Positions 38,341 to 50,200 of a stretch of DNA of 64,000 bases are shown in pieces. This DNA comes from Brachypodius melanocephalos (lineage: Eukaryota; Chordata; Aves; Passeriformes; Pycnonotidae), in assembly GCA_013398615.1 (NCBI GenBank), contig VZSR01001685.1, forward strand, positions 30,467,556-30,531,555. The letters are read 5' to 3'. Every line of letters starts with the position of its first letter. Position 1 is the stretch's first letter. The position numbers were made by a program, and so were the translations under genes. The notes beneath the pieces were generated by a model. The model saw only the letters and a list, made by a program, of their open reading frames with translations, was not told where the DNA came from and searched no databases.

Positions 38341-41300
38341 GTGTTTGTTTTGGAATTATGAGAAATGGGTGGGAGGTGCAGTGGTTTGTCATGACAAAGG
38401 TCGGTACGTGTGAGAAAGAGGCTATATAGGCCTGTTGGCAGAACTCAGTTTACAAGAACAAAAGCTTTTATGAAGCATGACTTATAAACTCTGCCACCTG
38501 GGATTCAGTGAGGGATGCTTCCAGATACTACATCAACCTTTGAAACTGGATACAAACAATGGGACTTCTAATAACAATTTTTTTTTTTGTGAGCTACTTA
38601 GTTACTTGGCTGCACGTTAGCCCACAGTGGCAAGGGTTTGGGCCTTGAGGATTACATTTCCAAGAGGAAGAGAACAAATTTACACAGTTTTTACTCTTAT
38701 ATATGTAGGAGGGAAGAGCGAGCCTGTTGTTGGCTGGCTCCAAGTAAGAAGAGCCAGCATCTAAATAGAAAGCAAAATTCCAAAAAAGCAGATTTAACTA
38801 CAGAGAGGAACATGGACCACATTTTTTTCCAAGTACATTTCCACAGCAGGTAAAACATAATTATGCTTATGATTTAAATCTGTAGCAGAGAATAACTGCT
38901 TGTTTTGTTGCTTGTAGCTAGCTAACTGATGGGCACCCTATGGTTTTGTGTCAGGCAAAGATTAAGGCTTCATTGTTTACAATACAACAGGCAGAATAGT
39001 AAATTTTTTATTAATTAATTTTCATTTTCCTTGGCATTTTCACAGAACTGCACTTTGGACACTTTATTTGTGTAGTATTGAAATTTTGGACATCTTTAAT
39101 GAGCTCAGCCAAACAATAGAATAATTTTGTATTTTATAAATGCTAGTGCGGAGGCTCACTGGGCTGAGCCAGAACATTATTGAAGGCTACCTGTCCTAGA
39201 GCTACCTACTGATGTTTATTTAACTAACTGCTGCATTGCTGAGATTTGTTCTTACTTTCTTTAACAATATCAGCCTTGACTTAAAGACAAATTATTGAAC
39301 AAGGCTTTCTATCATTATTATTTTTACTGAAGGGCCTTCCAAGCAGTCATAGTCTAATGCTTCTACTGCCAAAGCATTTTTGTATTATCTTCTTCTGTGG
39401 CTGAGGCCTTGTGTAAAAAAAGTTGAATTAAATGTTACACTTACATTCTTTGTAATAGAACTGCTCATATCTTCTGGATGCCCACACTTCCACCTTTCCT
39501 CAGTGTGTGCTCTGATCATCTCTATGTGGCTTTTCTATTAAACTAACAGTTTGGAAAGCTAAAAGAGAAAGAAGTGTTGGGTGAGTTCCTTCAGTAGTAA
39601 TTTGACCTCGATGTCTAAAGACTTCCACTCGAATGAATAAATGTAACGGGATAATAATGAAAAAATAAGTGGATATAGCTTCTTAGCATTAGTGAATGGT
39701 CCCATTGATCCCAGTAGTGCGGAAAATAGAATTTATCAGTTTTTCTTTCTAAGATTCAATCTTTGCCTTCATGAGTTTCTCTATAAGCAGATATATATAC
39801 TCACACCATACTCCTGACATTCAAAGTCAGTGTCAGGAGCTGGCCTTTTGAGATGAAAAGGTTCAACTTGGTGGAACACTAATGGGGTTAAAGCTTACCG
39901 TTTTAGGAAAACATTTTTCTATCTTTTCCAACACCAAAAAGCACTTAAAAACTCTGATGTACCTTCACAGAAATTAATTACACATTAACATACTATAAAT
40001 GCTGTAAAATATTATTACATGTTTGTGTTCTGATCAAAATGAACACTATACAAATAACATTTGAGACATTACTTTGGCTATGAGACAACCATAAATTAAA
40101 ACAGATGGCGAGAGCTTGATCAAATGAATGGTAATCAAAATGGTATTAGGTAGTTTTCAAATGGGACAACAGTTTTGATTAACGTCAGCAGGAATTACAG
40201 AGATAATGGGAAGGTCTACAGAGTTCTGAAATGGATTTTAGTGTTCCAGTCTGCAATAATCTGCTGCGACAGAAGCAGATCTCACACCATTTAGTCAGAT
40301 CAGCTTTTTGCATTGACCCCAGCTAGTGTGTTTTCCTCTATGGTGAGCACAGGTCATCATGAACAATATAACATGAAAATTGAAAGCTTATTGAAAATTA
40401 ATTTTCACAGTTTCCTTGTTATTGGTCGTGGAAGGGACAGCTCATACTAATATAGCCTAATATAGGAGACTTGTACTTATTTAGCAATTGGTAAGTTTGA
40501 AAAGAGATAAAAGGCTTTTTTTAGGCTATTGCAGAGAAAAGTGGAGGTTAAAAAGTGATAATTTAGTGAAAATACAGTGAACATTTCAAAGCATACAAAT
40601 GGTGATACAGTATATAATTTTATTTTATAAAAGGAGTTTTTCTTCATGACAAACTGTTTATTAAAAGTATTCAAATTAAATTTCTAATGGACCCTTTAAA
40701 TTTTCACATAAAGCAGGGTGACCTCTTTAGTAGTAAGGAACATATGGGCAGCATGACACAGTTCATCAGACGTCAGAACAGGCTTTACTTACCAGGGTGG
40801 ATCTCAGCTAGGTCTGGGCATAAAATAACATGCTGGGAACATATTGTAAAGGCAGATTTACTAATTCAGATGTCAAAATTATGAACAACGTACTTACAGT
40901 TAAATTAAGGTCAGAAGTGCGAAATAAATGAACCCCTGCTGAATTAATTTTTAAAAGTACAGAGTAGGATACAGAGTTTGAGTTCTCAAGGTCAAAATAT
41001 GAGCCTTAGATCTGAAATGTGCCTTTCTCTTGTTTACCTCATAACAGAAGTGAACTATAACCTCTCCCTTTTATGATTTTCCCTCTTTCCCTTCACACAA
41101 GGACAATGGATATTACAACCCTGAAAAACTATATCAAGAAAATAACATAGAGTAAACTTTATCCTTTAGCTACAGCTGAACTGTATGTTGAACTCATTAG
41201 TTCCATGAGACTACAGAGATCCAGCAGGACAAAGAATTTGTCTCAGGGGATTTAACTGAAGGGTCTAAGAATGTCTGATTTAGCTTTCAGAGAAATCAAT

Positions 41301-41488
41301 GAAAACTTTTACAGTGATTTCGGAAAAAAATTGATCAGATCCAACGGGAACAGAATTCTGAGTCAAAGCTGAAATTTATCCTGTTTAGTCTCATGTGCTA
41401 TTTCAGCTCCCTCTCCAGTCAAAAACTGACAGAATGAGTTGTGTAACAATAACTAGCTCAATATTACTTGATCTGTGTTTTCCCACAG
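38341..41488. other. Unique AT-rich non-coding stretch
   Basis: No gene is seen. Sequence at 38415-38445 contains GGCTATATAGGCC, which resembles a TATA box and could hint at an old LTR next to the CR1 tail, but no LTR ends were found. A 9-bp inverted repeat is at 39811-39839. Confidence 0.6.
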
Positions 41489-41596
41489 CTATTCCTGTGT
41501 ACGCTATTATTCAAAATGAAACATGCAAAGACATACATTCACTGTACACAGTTGCTTCTTATAAATATAAGCCAGTACCTAATGGGAACAGTACAG
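41489..41596 (+). other. Exon candidate, 108 bp, phase 1-1
   Basis: A pyrimidine-rich acceptor ending TGTTTTCCCACAG (41476-41488) precedes, and a near-consensus donor ACAG|GTAAGG (41593-41602) follows. Between them one frame is open with a symmetric phase (1 at both ends), which is typical of extracellular modules. The predicted residues include NETC and NGNST, giving two N-glycosylation sequons. I do not recognise the protein. A second frame is also fully open, and exon-like intervals of this size arise by chance in long introns, so confidence is low. No neighbouring exon was found. Confidence 0.22.
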
Positions 41597-44500
41597 GTAA
41601 GGGGAAACACATTGTATTTTAAAATTTTGTTTTAATATTCTAATAATTTTATTGAAAATAATTATTAATGTAAGTTGAAAGAAAAATTAATTTGGCTTAA
41701 ATAATTTTCCTGACTTTTAGTGATGTTAATTTTAATGAATCTAGTTAGAAACCTGTGGCTTCTAAAGACAAACATCTGACAAAGACCTTCAGCTCCTTTT
41801 CAGTTACCAAATTTCAGTAACTCTAAATGAACAAAGCTGAAAATATATAAAAGCTATGCGAATAAACTTCACAAATAGTCATCGTTAATTCTATATGGTG
41901 GGTATAAAATTCCTCTCCCTCAACCTTACACACATTTTTATTCATGTTTTTTGTTCTAACTGTGCATACAAACCATCCTTCAAATATCTTTTAAAAGGAA
42001 ATGTTAGTACTGGCAGCCAGCGTGCTGTAGATATACCTTGGCAGAAGAGAAATATCTTGCTTTAAAAGGTACCTGCCCTGGAGCATTTAACAAGAATGTC
42101 AAACTCTAAAGTAGGTCAGCCTTGTAATTCTGAGCAGTCTCCTTGTGAAAAGAGAAGTGTAAACACTGTTCTAAATGTTTCTGTGCAGTTACCACCCTCA
42201 TGTTTGTTGTATGTCGATTGGCCTACTTTTCTAAATTCTTTGTTCCTATTGTTTGGTACCCAAAGCTTTTATTCATGGACCCTGAAAAGTTAGAATGAAC
42301 TCAGAGCTGGCAGATATGTGTCAGCTCTGGCCACAAGGGCTGCAAGAAGGCTGTTCTCTGGGTCATAGCCAGCACAGTGTATCCTCATCCAAGAAGCTGT
42401 ATCTCTTTCATTCCTAGAAGAACTTCACCCAGAAACGAAATCCACTCACAATTCCTCACAGGTTTTCTGCCTTCACAAAAAATATCATTTACTTTAAAAC
42501 AGTCCAGAGGAAGGTTGATTCTTTGAGAGGCACAGTCTCTGGTGATGGAGGTGGCTGGTGGGTGACAGCAGTTAGCCTGGTGAATGGCTGAGCCCAGAGC
42601 AAGATGCAAATGTTGGGAGAGGAGTGAGGACTGATAGATGACATAATTCCTTCCCTTTGCCTTCACGGGATACTTCCATTCTAGGAAATGGAATAGGTCC
42701 ATTTTTCTGGGACAAAGTTGCTAAGGAATGGGTATAAGTGTTCCAATTTTATCAGGATATAGTACAGTAATCTTGGTCAGGTGTTTAGACAGGACTCGGG
42801 TGTCCTGCTTAATGCAATGCTATTGCCTGGCTGTGGCAGGGGCAAGCAACGTGGCTTGTAAACCTGAATGTAAATGAAAAGCAGCAAGGTAATAAACAAG
42901 AATGCTTTATTTTAAGGAAGAGGATAGGAAAACCATTCCTCTTAAATAGCAAGTATTGTCCTTTCAAGCATATATATCTCAAATTAATAGCTCAGTGTCA
43001 TATGTTACGTGTTTTTTAAAATGCTTCTTATGATGCACTGTACTACATTTCAATGCATATGTAAGGATCTTAATTTGTTTTTTTTTCATGTGTACAACTG
43101 ACATTTAAAAATAAATATTCATAAGAAAATTAGTACTAAGTAGACTCCTGGAATTTATTTAAGTATGTTTGTACTGAAAATTATAAACAATACTTTGGAA
43201 CACAACTGATTTCAAGAAATGTCAACTGAAGTAATTTAAGGAGGTGATACCTAGATATAACAAACCTTCTATTGGCCACTGGATTATGATGCTCTGTAAT
43301 TCTGCTTTCCAGAGTATATTTTAATTTACTATCAATAATTGATATTTTGTCTTTGAAAAGAAACACACCATCATACCACACCTGTTAATGACATGGATAA
43401 AAAAAATAAACAGGCAAGAAGCTTGAGAGTAAACACAGTTATTATTTAATGAGCAATCTCCCATTGCTCCGATTACTAAATTCCTTAGTACTTAGCTTAA
43501 TTATGTCATTGGAATGCATGCTTAACATTACCCATAATAATTAATGAGCTGATTCTTCCAGTCATCAGCTTCAATTAACCAGTAACCTAACTAGGCTGAC
43601 CTCTACATTTCAGAGACTGACCAATAAAGCAGGCAGCAGGTAGCCATGAACTCTGCACCGCTACTTCAACACTCATTAATATTAGACTTGTGAATTAGCA
43701 AACCATCTGCCAGTACAAAGTTAATCTAGACCAAGAATAAATCCATAATCAAATTTCTGTCAAAGTAACCAGAGCTCACAACATGGTGTTTTGCCACCTT
43801 TCTTTTTGACTGTACATTGATAAACAGTATTAAACAGGCATAAGCTCTGGTAGAAAGAAATTAAGCTTTTACTTTGTTTTTGTATAGAATTATTTTAAAT
43901 CACACTTGAACCAGGCTATGTTTTTCTTTTTTAATTCTTAACCATGTTATTTTTCACCCCAAAGACCACCAAAGTAACTGTTGCCCCAGGAGATATGGGA
44001 TTAAATAGGCTAGGTCTAGTTTGTAAGGACAGGGAAGGAACTGGAAAGGACATTTTGTGCCTCAATGAGTTCATGCTGCTGCACATGTCAAAATGAGCAG
44101 ACATCAGAATAATTCAAGTGGAAATCCAAGACCAGTGTAGTGAATTCTGCCCAGCAAGCCCAGCCAATGTGTTTCTCTGAAATGTGGATGATGGCAAGGC
44201 AGCAGCTAAGCAGTCTGAGTAAGGATCGCTATGTAGGATGTTTTCATTGCTGTGATAGTGAATTGCAGTGCATCAATTGCAAATGTAGGACTCCATCAGG
44301 GAACAGAGCTGATGGTTGGGAATGGTCAGCCAAAGTATGGGGGGAGTAGCTGGCTGCCCTCCCATGTAAAGACTTTTGACATAGGTATCCTTGCATCCAA
44401 ACAAATCCATTTAAACGGTCTCTTATTTCAGTGGCAATTTGGCCATTTTACAGGTAGCCTGCGTGTGCAATTTCCTATTCAGTTATCGCAGAGATTGGAA

Positions 44501-46194
44501 ATGTGGATATATTGAAATTTTGAATTGTAGATTTCCATTTAAAAAACAGAAAAGAATGACCCCAAACCTGCAAGCTGTGCATTGCTACATCTTTTACTAG
44601 TCACTGGAACCAGAGGCAAAATTTACAAGACAAAATAAGCTGTTAAACCTGTTCTTAGAAACAGCAGTGTTTCTTCGTTTTTACTTTCTACTTGCAGTTC
44701 CCTAGAAAGCTGGCTGCAATGAACATATAATACACAGTTCAAACAGCTTTCAGAAAGCTAACTTTTAAACAGCATTCAGAAAGAAGATTTCTGTCAGCTA
44801 TTGTACAGTATCTTCTCTGTATACATATGTTGGTATAATTCTACCAGTTATAGAAGTCCTTCATGGACTCATATTTTGAACCATAACTTTCTTCAAATTT
44901 ACTTTCTTCAAATTTCAGTTATGGAGAGAGAACTAACTTCTGTACCAATGCACCTAAGACTAATTTGGATATAGTAATGACATGTCTTAAAAAGTTACTA
45001 ACAGTGTAATCATTACAAAATATTGATAATTAATGTCTATTCCTCAAAAAATTGATGAAACGGGAAATAAGTTCAATGCTTTATCAGTGTTAGGTAACTA
45101 ACCAATCCTTTCCTGACTGCATAATGAGTAAGAAAATGCAGGCTTGGAAGGCTATGCTTGTGTTGCTCTGGGAAGAGTTCCACACCAATGTGTTACCTCT
45201 CCTGCTAAATTGTTTATTCACTCCCAGAATCCCTTTACATTTGATTAACAAACTCTCCCCAAAACAGATTTACTAGAGAAGCTGTCACTCCAAAGAAGGC
45301 TGGATTTCACTGCTTGATGCTTCTGGGATTCAGACATCTGCTCGTCTTCTACAGCACTGTAAGGTGGTTGCATTCCTAAGATACCAGCTCAGATATTAGC
45401 CCAGACAGATTCTTGTCTCAGCTTTTGTTTAAATCTTCGTATTTTGGGTTTCCAATTCCAATACTTCAAAGTTCTCATATTTAATAACCAATATTTAAAA
45501 TAACTACCTAAACTGCACACTGGAAATTTCATTTATTGCTTCCTCAACCAGCACTTGGAAATATTGATGCCATCCATTCTATAAACAACATTTACATATA
45601 TAAAAGATCCCACTCTGCAGTTTTGTTTCTAGGCTAAGCAAGTCTTATTTTTACATGTCTTCACATTTTATGTTTTAATGAATTTTCTCTGAGTTCTTTT
45701 CCATTTATTCCCCTCAGACAGTTTCGAAGTACGGTAGATAAAAGCCAGCGTGATTTTTAAGTGAAGAGCTTGGCCTCAACAATGTCAAACAGACTGCAGT
45801 AATTTTCCCTCAGATATAACACACAAGACTAACTAATTAACTAAGAGCTAAAATTAGCCTTTGTTGTTGGTTTGTCTTGAAAATCATAATAGTGCTGGCT
45901 CAAATTCAATTGAGGAGCACAAAGGATTAGTTTGATAAATTTTGTTCTTGACATTCATAGCGCTTGCTGCTTAGCATTATCCTTCCCCCTGAGAGCTTGT
46001 AAGTATATCATTTAGCAATTTGTTACAGATTCTTCCCTGGAACACTTTTTCTTTTCTTTTAAAAAATAGGTAATATACTTGTCCTTCATGTGCCCTCTGA
46101 TGTTAGCCTTCATTCCTAGTGGTACGGGCACTGTGGTGACTAGTTCCTGAAGCGTTTTGTATGAAGCTTGTTGATTGCTATTGATTTGTGTCTA
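41597..46194. other. Unique non-coding stretch with homeodomain-motif patches
   Basis: No gene is supported. A 105-codon minus-strand frame (42385-42702) has no domain. TAATTA-type motifs cluster at 43440-43620 and 45815-45985. A 15-bp direct duplication is at 44886-44915. Confidence 0.6.
44886..44915. repeat. 15-bp direct tandem duplication
   Basis: ACTTTCTTCAAATTT is present twice without mismatch. The pair is bracketed by CCATAACT (44881-44888) and its reverse complement AGTTATGG (44917-44924). Confidence 0.85.
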
Positions 46195-46199
46195 TCTTG
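46195..46199. repeat. Target-site duplication, left copy (TCTTG)
   Basis: These five bases immediately precede the LTR terminal TG and recur exactly after its terminal CA. Confidence 0.75.
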
Positions 46200-46469
46200 T
46201 GTCTTGGTTTGAAAGACAGATGACTGCTAAGGAAGGCAGGAACCTCCCTTGGAACGAAGAATGTAAACCCCTTCCCTCTAAATTATTATAATTTTGAAAT
46301 TAAGGGGCTCTGAGGCAAAGATACGAGAATAGAAATACCACTTCTTTCCTAGTATGTATAATAAAGCAAACAACCAACACCAACTCTGGCATTAACAAAC
46401 AGCACCAGGAGCCCAGTGACCCCTTCTCGGCCGCGGGCACTTTCCCCTTGGGTGCAGTTCCGGTCACAG

Positions 46470-46483
46470 CCAGCAGGGGCGCT
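46470..46483 (+). promoter_or_regulatory. CTCF-like motif 1 in the LTR
   Basis: CCAGCAGGGGCGCT resembles the CTCF core CCASYAGRKGGCRS but lacks one G of the central G run. It may be a weak or decayed site. Confidence 0.3.
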
Positions 46484-46526
46484 GGTGGCTCCCGGCGGGC
46501 AGGGCGGGTGCGATGATTCCCCCGCG

Positions 46527-46541
46527 GCTGCAGGGGGCGCT
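46527..46541 (+). promoter_or_regulatory. CTCF-like motif 2 in the LTR
   Basis: GCTGCAGGGGGCGCT has the full GCAGGGGGCGC heart of the CTCF core. It lies in the same orientation as motif 1, 57 bases downstream, in the most CpG-dense part of the LTR, so binding would probably be methylation-sensitive. Confidence 0.45.
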
Positions 46542-47237
46542 GTGGCGCGGGCTCGGGGAGCACACGGTAATGGCGGCTCAGCTGAGACGGGAAGGGATGG
46601 CGGAGAGGCTTTGCTTCACAAACCCTGGGGCAGCCGATCTCGGTGCCCCTGCAGAACTCCAAGGAGCACCAAGCTGGAACTGCAGGACGTCTTGGCAGGC
46701 AGGGGATGTGGGGCTACAGTGTAGAGAAAACCTAGAGCAGTGCCGAAGAATTGGCAGGGGCTGGGCCACGGCAGCCTGGCTCCCAGCAGGGCAGGGAGAG
46801 CTGGGCTCAGGATCCCGGGCACCCGAGCAGATGGGAATAGGTCCCTTTTAAAGTGAGGTAGGTGTTAATAAGGTCCCAGTTCAGTGGCTGTTCTCACGAG
46901 CAGAGGCTCACCCCAGGGCAGAAGAAGCAGCTCTGGGCAGCAGCGAATTCCCTTCCCCAAGCAGCAGCTCTGACCGTCCTCCTCCAAAGCTGAGAGAGAA
47001 AGAGAGGGAGAGCCAGCAGCTGCCCCAGCCCTGTCCTTTACCTCCCCAATTCTCCAGTATCTCTGCTCCTTCAGAGAGGAACTCCCAGTTAAGGGAAGTG
47101 CCACCAGATGCCCTCCTCCCCTGAGCTTGGCCACTTCCTTTGTTTTCCTAAGTAACCAGTCATTAGTGTTTTCTAGCAATTATGAAAAAAATTCCCTAAG
47201 TAAAAAGAAACAAAAGGGAAGAAACCTAACCCCAACA

Positions 47238-47242
47238 TCTTG
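47238..47242. repeat. Target-site duplication, right copy (TCTTG)
   Basis: Exact copy of the five bases before the LTR, directly after its terminal CA. Confidence 0.75.
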
Positions 47243-50200
47243 CTATCAAATAAATGTTTTTTATTAAGTTGTCTATGGCCAAAACCAAAGAAACATGGTA
47301 GCCATTATTGAAAACATACTCATTATGACTCCAAAGCAATAGAAAGAGTTTTTGAACATTTTTGTTGTTTTATGAATTACATTTTTGAAAGAATCTGGTG
47401 AATTTGAGGGCTCACTGCATAACAGTCAAGTCAGATCCATCACAGGGAATTTAAACACCATATAAAGTTAGCGGGAGAGAGCATACACTATTTCAAACAT
47501 CACAAGTATGGAATTAATAATTCAAAACTTTAATCGCCTTATGTTCTCTGTGTAAAAGTAAAATAAACATTAGGGACAACAATTCTGGGCACTTGATTTT
47601 GTATACTTATCTTGGTGTGTTTTAATCAGTCCAGTTTAGAGACTCCCAGAGTCTGTGACAGCTCAGGAATTAGCATAGGCCAAAAACATTTTTAATTGGC
47701 TATTGACATGAAGCTACCCTACGTGTTGACAATGGGTATGACTAAAGCTATTCTATGCCAGCACTAAAGATCAATTAATGCATCCCTAGCTTGCTATAAT
47801 AAATGTGCCTAAACTAGCAAGAAGTTAAAACATGTATTTAAACTTCTCCAAGATTCCGTTCAGATTTGAGGAGTTTTGCTGCATTTTAATGCAGGACTTG
47901 AGTACACACTGTCCACCCAGTTAGCTAAACCCACAGCAAGGAGCCACTGTGTCTCCAGAGTTTGTGTACATATTTAAAGTTTACATAAACACAGAGAGAC
48001 TAATATGCAGACAGAAAGTACAAATAAAACTTGTTTAACACAAAACATTCAAGGTGTGTTTTTCTATATATGTCTGGCAATATTTTTCACCAAGGATGAC
48101 TTCTGTTCAAGGAAATTCCTTTAAACTTGGCAAGGAAAGGAAACATAATGAAACTTTGATGACACCTGGACCAATATAGCAACAGAAAATCCCTCATGAT
48201 TTTTATGGCAGTAGGAGGGAACAAGGACACTGGAACCTAAAGTAAGCTTGACAGATTTGTTTGTAGTTGGTTTTGGTTTGGATTTTTTGCACAAAAACAT
48301 AGCAAATGTTGAGGAAAAGTGCAAACAAAAATGATGCTATGATCAAACTCTATTTTAAAATAATTAGAAACACAGAAAACTTGTAAATGGTAGGCTTACA
48401 TCTGAAGATGAAGCCCTTAGCTTGAAAAAAATTTTGCAGTTCTTGGTGAGCTCTCCCCGAGGATGCATAAAGGACGTTATGTTCCTGTGATCTCTGTATT
48501 ATTATTAGAGAAGGTTATTATTTATCAGAGGAATTGCATACACACACAAACATACATAAACACACACAAAGAGCTTAAGTCTCCAGGATTCCCAAAATAG
48601 AAGTTTAAGCTCCAGTTAAATAAACTGTAGAGCACCAAATACCACTTTCCTCACATACCAAGGACCTGTCGCAGACTCTTCTCTGCATGTGCTCAAGCGA
48701 AGAGGGGATTCTGACAGATTGATCTGAAGGACTCTGCACCTGACTTGGACCAGAGGTAAAGCTTGTGTAAACTATGGAATCCCTCTGTCTCTGACCTCTG
48801 TTGTGAGTGCCTCAGGGAGTGATATATGCCAGACATGAAAACAAGGGAGTCCTCTGAAATAGTAAAATACCAAATATTTTAGAGCTTCAGCAATCAAAAT
48901 TCTTTGGATTCAATCAGGAAATCTCAGGTTCCCACTACACACCATGAAGGATTGTGAATAAGGAGAAGGTAAGGCGATGAATCTGAGATTGCTAGAGAAG
49001 ATACATTTGATATCAATAGCTCTTCAATTTACATATGAGTGCAAGGTCAAAATTCTGGAAGCTGGTGCTGATCTGTAAATCAAACAAAAAACTCCAAATG
49101 ATGGAATTAAATGGGAAAACAACAAAACTCAAGAATGTGGTTGGTTCTCCCTCTGTGTAATTTTAAAATCTAATTGAATAGATTTTAAAATGTATGCTCT
49201 GGGTCAAACAGGAATAAGCTAACTTAACCATCTGCAAAAAAAATATAGTCCTAACAGGACACAGGGAATCAATCTATAATCTCTGGAGAGGGACTGGAGT
49301 CCCTAGGGGGTAGTTTAGCCTGTCTTTCTCCATGAACACTGTGAAGATAAAACCTGTATTTCATGCTAGTATTATTTGAAACGAAGGTTAAGAAACAACT
49401 TTTTAATCCAGGAATTGAATACTTTTTCCATTTGAAAACCAAGAAATGTTTTGATACAGAAGGTGTATTGTAAGTAAGCTCACATGTTTGTAAACCTTCT
49501 TTCAAAACTCCGAATCTACATCCTTTCAGATTTCACAGTCCCATAACTTTCTTTTTTTTTTTCAGGCAACTATTTTATATCATAGTAAAATAAAAAAAAA
49601 AGAAAAAAAGTAAATACTAAAGCTCAGATATGGCTACATTTGCAACACATTGCAATTCAGAATGGCCCAGAAGACCTTACAACTTATCCAACTGCATTCC
49701 AATATATTTTTGTTAGGCATCTGAGTGATTGCGCACTGTTTCTAACTATGGGAGTTCATGTTGTTTCCAGTGACAGCTCTTTCTGTAGTATATTAATCTT
49801 AAGCAAAAAAAGTACTATGATTTTTCTTAGAATAGTTAAAAGATGAATACTATTGCAATACCTTTTTAATATATTTTAATCTTCACCAGTTTGCTGTCAT
49901 CATAGAAATCAGAGGTATTTTTGTGCATCACTGGCACCCTAGTACTCACAGTGAATTGTTCACTTTGAAAGCTGCAGATTCTCCCTGGCTAGTAGGCAAA
50001 CAGACATCAAATAGACCAGTCAAGCACTGAGACAGCAGGGAGGCCTTGAACACTTGATCTCAAACAATCAGAGGAAAGCAGTAGCTGAAAGCATAAAATT
50101 AGGCTCTTTAAATTAAAGGATAGCATTTCTAGTGAGAGATACAATTCCAGTTCTGGTTATTCATGTATCAGAACAGTCTACACTCAGAATTTAATTAGAA

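Larger units (their letters stand above)
46200..47237 (-). mobile_element. Solo LTR of an ERVL-like endogenous retrovirus
   Basis: The element is 1038 bases long, begins TGTCTTGGTTTGAAAGACAG and ends CCCCAACA on the plus strand (so TG...CA), and is flanked by a 5-base duplication TCTTG. Five-base duplications are usual for ERVL-type elements. The ends and the AT-rich stretch (46283-46322) resemble an LTR family I associate with songbird genomes; this is recall, not a search. No gag, pol or env sequence adjoins it, so it is a solo LTR left by recombination. The minus orientation is preferred because a TTTAAAAG TATA-like box (complement of 46845-46852) is well placed in that direction, while the plus-strand AATAAA at 46360 would leave an implausibly short U3. 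Open frames within it are incidental. Confidence 0.85.

Noticed and set aside
38415..38445. TATA-like GGCTATATAGGCC as a promoter
   Set aside because: No downstream gene or LTR boundary could be found to support it.
39811..39839. CTCCTGACA / TGTCAGGAG inverted repeat
   Set aside because: Nine-base arms with an 11-base loop are within chance expectation for 64 kb.
46300..47179. Several open frames of 60-120 codons on both strands around 46.3-47.2 kb
   Set aside because: All lie inside the solo LTR; GC-rich sequence has few stops, so long frames are expected and no retroviral protein motif is present.
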